From: DAOVRD01 sp964521715
GTDB taxonomy: Bacteria; Planctomycetota; Brocadiia; SM23-32
DNA length: 58,352 nucleotides
Direction: 5' to 3'
Assembly (NCBI GenBank): GCA_964521715.1
Contig: CAZFSS010000026.1
Location: 1-58,352, forward strand
A model generated the notes under the pieces. It was not told the origin of the DNA. It saw only the letters and a program-made list of their open reading frames with translations, and made no database searches. Position 1 is the first letter of the stretch; every line of letters begins with the position of its first letter. The translations under genes and the position numbers were made by a program. Positions 52,477-58,352 of the stretch are shown piece after piece.

Positions 52477-52594
52477 CCCTTGCCTCCGCCCAGAGAGCCC
52501 CCCGCTGGACAGACTTTCCAGGCAACGGCGCTGCTGCCACCGCGACCATCACGAGGACCGCAACGGCCAGCACCCGAAAGCGGTCAGTGCTCAT
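52469..52594 (-). CDS. Short secreted peptide, 41 aa, bridging ankyrin gene and lipoprotein gene
   Basis: ATG 52594 lies 10 nt inside the end of the upstream ankyrin gene (stop 52584-52586); its stop TAG 52469-52471 lies 5 nt inside the lipoprotein start. The product has a charged start and a hydrophobic stretch, 'VLAVAVLVMVAVAAAPLPG', followed by about 16 polar residues, as in a Sec signal peptide with a tiny mature part. It may only couple translation of the neighbours. GGGGGC lies about 10 nt upstream. Confidence 0.45.
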   Translation of the reverse strand: MSTDRFRVLAVAVLVMVAVAAAPLPGKSVQRGALWAEARDA

Positions 52595-53633
52595 GGGTAG
52601 CATCACTGCCCCCAGCCATGAGCCACAGAAGCTGGAGTAGCCAGTTGGGACGCGTCGAAGTGCCCAACTCAGTGGCAGGCAACGCGCCGTGTTCACGCAG
52701 GAGGGCAAGTACCTCTGCATGACCCGAGGCCAAGTCCAGCGGCGTCCCGTGGATAGCATCCCTCGCGTTGGCGTCAGCACCTTTCTCAACCAGCACCTTG
52801 ACCACGTCCAGATATCCACCCCGAGCAGCCACATGTAGGGGCGTGATGTCCCACGGACCCCAATACCGAGCCAACGAGGGGTCGTGCCTCAGGAGTCGCT
52901 GCACCAGGTGGAGGTCCCCAAAGGCTGCCGCACTAAGGATGTTGTCCTTAAGCCCGGCGTCCTTCAGCAACATCGCAACTTCTTTGTGCCCGCCCGCAGC
53001 CGCCGCGTCAAGGGCGGTCCATCCTCCCGACGTCACTATGTGCGGGTCGGCGCCGCCGTCAAGCAGGAGCAAGGCGACATCGCTGTAGCCCCGGTCAGCC
53101 GCCTCGTAGAGCGGCGTCCCGCCAAACATGTCCGACACGTTTGGTTCCGCCCCGCCGTCAAGCAACTCCTTGACGGCGACCCAATTCCTCATCATCACTG
53201 CACAGTGCAGTGGTGTATAGCCATCTTGGTCCTGGATGTCCGGTTGCGCCCCTGCGGCCAGCAGCACGGGGACAACTTCATCAGCGTAGGGGGAATCAAC
53301 GAGAGTCACGTGCAGAGGAGTGCGTAACAGGCTGTCCCTGGCGTTGACGTCGGCGCCCCGCCCGATGAGCAGGCGCATCACATCGGTTCGTCCCCACCGC
53401 GCCGCGCGGTGCAGCGGCGTCCTGCCCAGATTCCCGCGGGCGTCCACAAGTGACGGGTTGAGCCTCAGCATGACCCTGACACGCCATGTGTTGCCAATGT
53501 CGACCGCGCCCCAGATGTCCCTGGGCCAGAGCGAGACGAAGGCAACAAATAAGCACACTGGCCCCCCAAGCACCAGAGCTGCAAGGCAGCAGAATCGTCT
53601 TCTTCTGCAACGAGGCCTCTCGGTGACACTCAC
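52584..53633 (-). CDS. Membrane-anchored ankyrin protein, first gene of serpin cluster
   Basis: 349 aa from GTG 53633 with GGAGG 9 nt upstream (an open frame continues upstream through the promoter leader and is not likely translated). Signal anchor 'CCLAALVLGGPVCLFVAFVS' (about 14-33) and about nine ankyrin repeats ('GRTPLHRAARWGRTDVMRLL', 'GYTPLHCAVMMRNWVAVKEL', 'DITPLHVAARGGYLDVVKVL'), then a 30-residue tail. Cassette copy 4 gives the promoter, about 80 nt upstream. Downstream genes follow with overlaps or gaps below 40 nt, so this promoter can drive the whole cluster to 48381. Confidence 0.85.
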   Translation of the reverse strand: MSVTERPRCRRRRFCCLAALVLGGPVCLFVAFVSLWPRDIWGAVDIGNTWRVRVMLRLNPSLVDARGNLGRTPLHRAARWGRTDVMRLLIGRGADVNARDSLLRTPLHVTLVDSPYADEVVPVLLAAGAQPDIQDQDGYTPLHCAVMMRNWVAVKELLDGGAEPNVSDMFGGTPLYEAADRGYSDVALLLLDGGADPHIVTSGGWTALDAAAAGGHKEVAMLLKDAGLKDNILSAAAFGDLHLVQRLLRHDPSLARYWGPWDITPLHVAARGGYLDVVKVLVEKGADANARDAIHGTPLDLASGHAEVLALLREHGALPATELGTSTRPNWLLQLLWLMAGGSDATHEH

Positions 53634-53649
53634 CCCCCTGACCTCCCGG

Positions 53650-53911
53650 CCCAAGGCCCCATCTGACGGCCCACGGCGTCCATACGCCCATCCCCCATCA
53701 GCCACATATACACCAAGAGTGTACCCCCCCGCCGCCGGCCAAGTCAATCCCTAAACTACTTGCATACGCCAGGTCGCCGGCGCGACAAAACGGGATTCCT
53801 CCGCCCGCCGTACGGCGGGTTCGGAATGACAGGACAGGGCGATGGCGCGAGCGGAATGACAAGGCGCGGTGACCCGCAAGCCATAAAGGAGCATTGCGGT
53901 GGAACTGGTGA
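53650..53911 (-). promoter_or_regulatory. Promoter-leader cassette copy 4 with inserted repeat
   Basis: Leader (53650-53717), TACACT (53718-53723), 18 nt, TTGACT (53742-53747). Then an insert of about 130 bp containing GGGATTCCTCCGCCCGCCGT (53792-53832) and a partial second half (53840-53863), and finally CCGCAAGCC (53874-53882) with the upstream box to 53911. Same order as copy 3. No gene in this 327-bp gap. Confidence 0.75.
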
Positions 53912-53960
53912 GGGGCACGCCCCGACCGCACGCCGCCTAAAGGTACGTTGCCCGCCTCGT

Positions 53961-55022
53961 CTAGGTCGGCAGCGGGTTCTGCCTGTGGCACTCCTCGATC
54001 ACGGATATCTGCCGACGCACCTGCTCGGGCGTGATGACCAGGGGCGCGCCCTCTGCCAGCGTCGCGTAGAGATGCGTGTAGAACTGCCTGGCCATGTAAC
54101 GGAAGAGGTCAGCCTTCGCTTTCGGGACGGTCCACTTCCTCTCGGTCCAACTCAGCTTCTCGCTGCAGTACTGGCGGCCCGGCAGCGGCTCGCGGATGAG
54201 TTCGCGCTTGGGCGCCCGCGCCGGATTGTGGTACCTCCAGTTGACCTCTGACTGGCTGGCCATCAAGCCGCCGCGCGTGCCGTAGACCAGGTAGCTGTAC
54301 GGCGAATACGCAGCGCAGGAGGAGATTTCGAGGTCTATTGTGGGCCGGTCCTTCGCAGTTATCAGGAGCTTCACGTGGTCTTCGGCGTCGCCGAAGGTGT
54401 TCGCCCGGTCCATTACGCACTTCACCTCCGGCATGCCTTCGCCGAATAGCTGCAGCGCCTGGTCCAGCGGGTGCGGACCGGTGTTGAGGAGGTTCCCGCC
54501 GCCGTACTCCTGAAGGGTCTGCCAGTCCCATCGCCGGCTGAACCCGTTCGCCGCGATCTTGATCATCACGATGCGCCCGAGGACGCCCGAGTCTATTACC
54601 TTGCGGATCTGCTCGAAGTACGGCGCGAAGCGCGACTGCTGATAGATGGCCAGCAGCTTGCCGGCCTTCCTGGCGGCGTTGATGAGCTTGTCCACGTCCG
54701 CCACGCGCCGCGCGAGGGGCTTCTCGCAGAGCACGTTGTAGCCGGCTTCCAGGAGCTCCAGCGTGATGGGCACGTGCAGGTAGGACGGGGCAGCGTTGAC
54801 GACGAGGTCGAGGTCCTTGCGGCCGAGCATCTCCCGATGGCTGGCGTAGGTCTGCGCGCCGAACTCCTGCTCCGCCTGCTGTCGGCGTTCGGCGATGGGA
54901 TCGACCACTGCAACGATCTCATACCTCCTGTCGTGCCGCAGGTGGTCCGCGTGGATGGAGTATCCGCTGCGGCCCTGTCCGATGATGCCGACGCGTATGC
55001 GCTTCGACTTCGCTTTCGCCAT
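53961..55022 (-). CDS. Gfo/Idh/MocA-family oxidoreductase
   Basis: 353 aa from ATG 55022 (GGGAGGTG 6 nt upstream). Rossmann start 'RVGIIGQGRSGYSIHADHLR' (residues about 9-28) with 'VAVVDPIAERRQQAE', the family motif 'VLCEKPLARRVADVD' (EKP) near residue 105, and 'GGGNLLNTGPHPLDQALQLF' with the usual His/Asp of the substrate site. NAD(P)-dependent oxidation of a sugar or polyol such as inositol is expected. It is divergent from a sugar isomerase gene 287 bp away, an arrangement typical of sugar/inositol catabolic pairs. Confidence 0.9.
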   Translation of the reverse strand: MAKAKSKRIRVGIIGQGRSGYSIHADHLRHDRRYEIVAVVDPIAERRQQAEQEFGAQTYASHREMLGRKDLDLVVNAAPSYLHVPITLELLEAGYNVLCEKPLARRVADVDKLINAARKAGKLLAIYQQSRFAPYFEQIRKVIDSGVLGRIVMIKIAANGFSRRWDWQTLQEYGGGNLLNTGPHPLDQALQLFGEGMPEVKCVMDRANTFGDAEDHVKLLITAKDRPTIDLEISSCAAYSPYSYLVYGTRGGLMASQSEVNWRYHNPARAPKRELIREPLPGRQYCSEKLSWTERKWTVPKAKADLFRYMARQFYTHLYATLAEGAPLVITPEQVRRQISVIEECHRQNPLPT

Positions 55023-55092
55023 GGTGGCACCTCCCGATCTAAGGGCTCCGCCTGCATCGTCCTCCGAGGCGTCAGGCCGAGAAGGTCGCTGG

Positions 55093-55121
55093 AGTATGCC
55101 AGAACGGCCGCAGCAGTGCAA
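55093..55121 (-). promoter_or_regulatory. Promoter of oxidoreductase gene
   Basis: Minus strand: TTGCAC (55116-55121), 17 nt, CATACT (55093-55098). Confidence 0.45.
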
Positions 55122-55309
55122 CGGCGGCCCGCGCCTGCGGCGTGGGCGCGCGTCCGTCGTGAAGGCCCGGGTGAAGGCAGGCAGACCCTCCGGCACGCGC
55201 AATATCCCGACCGGGAGTGTATGATGCACGACTCGTCCGCCGAGGTGACCGGCGGGCCCCGGCGCGTACACGTGCCGCCCGTGTGCCTAGAGGAGCGACT
55301 GGAGGAACC

Positions 55310-56188
55310 ATGGCTGCTTTCCGCATAGGCTGCGTGCCAATCACGTGGAAGAACGTGCCCCAGGACCAGGTTCTGAGCGAGATCGCCCAGGCGGGGTATG
55401 AAGGCTGCCCTATCTGGCGAAAGGAGGGGGAGACGACGCAGGCCGTCCTGGAGCGCGTGGCTCAGCACGGCCTCAAGCCGGCGCCGGGCTACCTCGAGGG
55501 GTACTTCTGGCGGAAAGACGAGGAGGCCCAGATCCTGGAGCGCGCGCGGCGGCAGGCCGCCTTTTCGCGCGAGGTCGGCTGCTCCGAGCTGTACGTGGCG
55601 GTGGGCGGGTTCCGAGCCTACACCACGGTGCGCGGTCTCACGCGCGACGCCATAGCCGGCCACGTGCTGCCCGAGGACGGGATGAGCGACGAGGAGTACG
55701 AGCAGACGGCGGCCACGCTCAACCGCGTGGGCGAGATCACGCTGTCAGAAGGCGTGAGCAGTTGCATCCACAACCACGCGGGCACGGTGATTGAGACGCC
55801 CGCCGAGATAGACCGCCTCTTCTCGCTTGTGGACCGCGACCTCGTGTTCATGGGCCCTGACACGGGGCACCTGGCCTGGGGCGGAGCGGACGTTGTCCAG
55901 TTCTTCCGCGACTACGTCGACTGCATCAAGACGGTCCATCTGAAGGACATCAAGCGGGACGTGCTGGAGGAGGGCCGCGCGAAGGGATGGGACTACCAGG
56001 AGTTCAAGTCGCACGGCATCTACACGGAGTTGGGGCAGGGCATGATGGACATCCCGGCCCTGCTGGACATCCTCAGAGGGGCGGACTTTGAGGGCTGGCT
56101 CCTGGTCGAGACCGACGTGACGCAACTGCCGACCGCATTCGAGAGCGCCGTCGTGAGCCGCCGGTACCTGCGCAGCCTGGGCCTATAG
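55310..56188 (+). CDS. Sugar phosphate isomerase/epimerase-like protein (IolE type)
   Basis: 292 aa from ATG 55310, GGAGGA 4-5 nt upstream. AP-endonuclease-2-like TIM barrel: 'FRIGCVPITWKNVPQDQVLS', 'IAQAGYEGCPIW', 'CIHNHAGTVIETPAEIDRLF' (metal ligands His/Glu), 'VFMGPDTGHLAWGGADVVQF' (Asp, His), 'VHLKDIKRDVL' (His) and 'GMMDIPALLDIL'. The 'W.NVP' start and 'DTGHLAWGGAD' fit inosose-dehydratase-like members. Divergent partner of the Gfo/Idh/MocA gene. Confidence 0.85.
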   Translation: MAAFRIGCVPITWKNVPQDQVLSEIAQAGYEGCPIWRKEGETTQAVLERVAQHGLKPAPGYLEGYFWRKDEEAQILERARRQAAFSREVGCSELYVAVGGFRAYTTVRGLTRDAIAGHVLPEDGMSDEEYEQTAATLNRVGEITLSEGVSSCIHNHAGTVIETPAEIDRLFSLVDRDLVFMGPDTGHLAWGGADVVQFFRDYVDCIKTVHLKDIKRDVLEEGRAKGWDYQEFKSHGIYTELGQGMMDIPALLDILRGADFEGWLLVETDVTQLPTAFESAVVSRRYLRSLGL

Positions 56189-56274
56189 GGCGGGCCGACC
56201 GCGCCGGCCTCACGGCAGGGCGGGCTCCGGACGAGGAGGTCTGACGGCCGATGATAACCGCCAGGGGAACATCC

Positions 56275-57750
56275 ATGAAGATGCGACTGGTGGCGCTGCT
56301 GGCAGCTTGGGTGACGGCGTTCGTTTGCGGTGGGTGCGCCTTGCTGACAAGCGGCGCGGCGAAGGACACACCGCGCGAGGTAGGCCCGGCAACCAGGGGC
56401 TCGACTGGAAGCGCCCTTGCCTCGGGCGGTCCGACTATCAGGTCGGCGGAACTCGACGAGTTGACACGGGCCTTCGCCGATCGCTACGTCGGCCTGCTCG
56501 CTTCTGCCTGCGACGCCCTGAAGAAGGATAATCCCGACCCGGTGCAGCGCCGCGAAGCGCAGGAATTGCTGGTGAACGGCGCCACGAACGTCTACGATAT
56601 TGCCAGCAACGCCGACGCATTCACGCGGGCGCTCGACCTGACTGTTGTCACCACATTGGTCAGCCAGGTGTGGATCGACGACGACAGGGCGACGGAGGTC
56701 TTCGGGGACCGCGCAGAGGTGCTAGTTCGGGCGCTGCACCACGGCCGAGTGGAAGCTTGGGCGCTGGCTGCCCAGGTGCTCCGGCCGGATCAGCTCGACC
56801 TGCTGGACTACCTGCTCTGGGACTGGCGGCGCCACAACCCCGACATGGTCAGAGCGTATGCTGTCCGCTTTTCCAACTTCGCCATCGGCCGCGGCAAGTC
56901 CGCCGACGCCGAGGTGCTGGCGGCCGGCGGGTTGTTCGGCAACGTCGGACAGGCAGGCCAGGCCATCGAGGAGGCCCGCCTGCTCACCGAGCGGATGTTC
57001 TACCAACTCAAGCGCGAGCCCACTCTACTGCGATGGCAGGCCGAGGCGCTGCAAGATGTGGCGCTCGCCACCCCCGAGGTGGGCAGGACCCTCATGGACA
57101 TGCATCGGCTGACCGATCAGATTGAGCAACTGCCCAAGAACGTCGCGTCCGAGCGGCAAGCCATCCTTGCCGCCCTCGACGAGCGAAAGGACATGCTGGA
57201 CGGCCCCCTCGTCAGTGTGCGGAGAGCTTTGGCCGATCTAAACGTGGCCGTCACCTCCCTTGATCAGGCGAGCAAGTCGCTCAACGAGATGCTGGTGACT
57301 GCAAACGCCTTGGTCGCCCACTTCGACCATCCGGAGAGAAAGGCCACGACCCAGCCATCTCGCCCGTTCGACATCCGCGAGTATACGGAGGCGGTGAAAG
57401 AACTGGCGGTGGCTGCGGAGAAGATGAACGATCTGATCAAATCGTCCGACGAATTGCTCGGGTCATCGGAATGGGACCGCCGGCTCCAACAGGTGAACGA
57501 GTCGGCCGACGAGCGGATGAAGATGGCGTCCGAGCAGAGCCAACAAGTGGTGCACGACGCCTTCTGGTGGGCCTGCGTAACGATTGGCATCCTGTTCGCG
57601 GTGTTCATCCTCTGCCTGGCGGCCGTGTTCCTGGTCATTCGGCGGCTCAGGATCGTCTCGGAAAACGCAGGCAGACCGGGACAAGAGAACGGCCGCGAAG
57701 CACGCCCGGCGGATGCGTCCGACGCGGGCAGGAAGGCAGGTGCCGAATGA
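56275..57750 (+). CDS. Lipoprotein with coiled coil and C-terminal TM, upstream of PstS
   Basis: 491 aa. ATG 56275 has GGGGA 7 nt upstream; ATG 56251 and 56281 are alternatives. Lipobox 'AFVCGGC' (Cys about 21). A helical body of about 380 residues with 'LTDQIEQLPKNVASERQAIL', 'VTSLDQASKSLNEMLVTANA' and 'AVKELAVAAEKMNDLIKSSD' looks like a coiled coil, then one TM segment 'ACVTIGILFAVFILCLAAVF' and a short basic tail. Its TGA stop overlaps the next ATG. A role in phosphate uptake or its sensing is inferred only from the neighbour; I know no family for it. Confidence 0.65.
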   Translation: MKMRLVALLAAWVTAFVCGGCALLTSGAAKDTPREVGPATRGSTGSALASGGPTIRSAELDELTRAFADRYVGLLASACDALKKDNPDPVQRREAQELLVNGATNVYDIASNADAFTRALDLTVVTTLVSQVWIDDDRATEVFGDRAEVLVRALHHGRVEAWALAAQVLRPDQLDLLDYLLWDWRRHNPDMVRAYAVRFSNFAIGRGKSADAEVLAAGGLFGNVGQAGQAIEEARLLTERMFYQLKREPTLLRWQAEALQDVALATPEVGRTLMDMHRLTDQIEQLPKNVASERQAILAALDERKDMLDGPLVSVRRALADLNVAVTSLDQASKSLNEMLVTANALVAHFDHPERKATTQPSRPFDIREYTEAVKELAVAAEKMNDLIKSSDELLGSSEWDRRLQQVNESADERMKMASEQSQQVVHDAFWWACVTIGILFAVFILCLAAVFLVIRRLRIVSENAGRPGQENGREARPADASDAGRKAGAE

Positions 57751-58352
57751 CGCGGCTGCACTCGATGATTGTTGTGGCGCTTGTCTGTGCTGTCCCGGTC
57801 GGCTGCTCCTCGCCGGCCGTGACCAACATGCGCGACCAGGTTGGCTGCGAGACCGGCACTGGCCGCCCGGACGCCGAGGCCGATGCGGAGGGCACGCAGG
57901 TGTCGTCCCACGCCCTGCCGCCCTACGAACCCGTAACCGGCCTCTCGGGGAAGATCACCAGCATCGGCGCGTCCACGACCACGAATCTCGTGGCGCGCGT
58001 CGCGGCCGACTTCAGGCGAGTGTACCCGGAGGTGGAACTGCAGATCACCGCGAGCCCGACGAGCATCGGCCCCTTGGCGCTCACAGAGGATCGGGCCGAC
58101 ATCGTGCCGATGAGCCGGCCGCTCGCGCCCGAGGAGGTCCGGGCCTTTGTGGCGAAGCACGGCTACCCGCCCACCGAGATCAAGGTGGCAGCCGATGCCT
58201 TGGCAATCTATGTCGAGAAGACGAATCCGCTACCGGGGCTGACGCTTGAGCAGTTGAATGGAATCTTTTCCCGGACACAGCACGGGGGCGGGAGCTGGAT
58301 CGAGACGTGGGGCCAACTCGGACTGACGGGGGAGTGGACCGATCGTCCGATC
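57747..58352 (+). CDS. PstS-like phosphate-binding lipoprotein (5' part, cut by right edge)
   Basis: 202 codons without a stop to the window end. ATG 57747 overlaps the previous stop (ATGA). Lipobox 'CAVPVGC' (Cys about 20). From residue about 65 the PBP-like domain of PstS proteins: 'GKITSIGASTTTNLVARVAA' (ligand loop G-S/A-S-T-T), 'FRRVYPEVELQITASPTSIG', 'DRADIVPMSRPLAPEE', 'VAADALAIYVEKTNPLPGL', 'TLEQLNGIFSRTQHGGGSW' and 'WGQLGLTGEW'. Periplasmic capture of phosphate for an ABC transporter is expected; no pst permease gene is seen before the edge. Confidence 0.85.
   Translation, partial: MTRLHSMIVVALVCAVPVGCSSPAVTNMRDQVGCETGTGRPDAEADAEGTQVSSHALPPYEPVTGLSGKITSIGASTTTNLVARVAADFRRVYPEVELQITASPTSIGPLALTEDRADIVPMSRPLAPEEVRAFVAKHGYPPTEIKVAADALAIYVEKTNPLPGLTLEQLNGIFSRTQHGGGSWIETWGQLGLTGEWTDRPI

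Noticed and set aside
57584..58249. 221-codon plus-strand frame at the right end
   Set aside because: Out of frame with the PstS-like gene, which overlaps it and has a lipobox and domain motifs.

Overview
The window is high-GC bacterial DNA, most likely from an uncultured member of Planctomycetota or a close PVC relative. The best taxonomic clue is the 'LEFLEARILLDG' (LEPR-XLL type) N-terminus of the large secreted protein at the left edge. A Tat-exported protein, a ceramidase-like protein, DUF6259 and GH140-like enzymes, a formylglycine-type protein and many secreted beta-helix proteins fit this. Promoter-like boxes of the form TTGAC(A/G)-N16-18-TANNNT stand upstream of many genes, so housekeeping-type promoters can be read by eye. 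I saw no tRNA, rRNA, transposase gene or CRISPR array. This is a reading by eye without alignments, so family names are motif-based.

Layout. 1-3528: 5' part of a giant secreted protein (minus). 3.7-6.1 kb: an M28-type peptidase between two broken uroporphyrinogen-decarboxylase (URO-D) tails. 6.1-15.4 kb: Tat-exported C39/BtrH-like protein, nitrilase, secreted transglutaminase-like protein and a divergent GH2-type glycosidase. 15.1-18.3 kb: a TPR protein invaded by 24-bp repeats, two small membrane proteins and two Rhs remnants. 18.4-21.1 kb: MttB-type methyltransferase plus intact URO-D-family protein (corrinoid methyl transfer). 21.3-27.3 kb: ceramidase-like protein, amidohydrolase, an unknown protein and a fused sugar nucleotidyltransferase/GHMP kinase. 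27.6-43.1 kb: three ankyrin genes among carbohydrate-active and beta-helix proteins, a thioredoxin-like protein, a SUMF1-type protein and an RraA-like protein. 43.5-48 kb: sugar acid dehydratase, GH140-like enzyme and beta-helix/FnIII protein. 48.4-53.7 kb: a tight minus-strand run, ankyrin - short peptide - lipoprotein - ankyrin - membrane protein - serpin. 54-58.35 kb: divergent Gfo/Idh/MocA oxidoreductase and sugar isomerase, then a lipoprotein coupled to a PstS-like phosphate-binding protein cut by the right edge.

How it fits together. The core theme is uptake and breakdown of complex glycans and small methylated or amidated compounds: glycosidases, dehydratase, oxidoreductase/isomerase pair, nitrilase and MttB/URO-D. 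Laid over this is an accessory layer of five secreted or membrane-anchored ankyrin proteins, a serpin and Rhs debris, all on the minus strand. A repeated promoter-leader cassette (four copies near 18.3, 29.2, 43.2 and 53.7 kb) precedes three of the ankyrin genes and one Rhs remnant. A second short repeat appears to have inserted next to the -35 box in two of the four copies. The cassette family and the ankyrin-lipoprotein-serpin operon are the most unusual things here.
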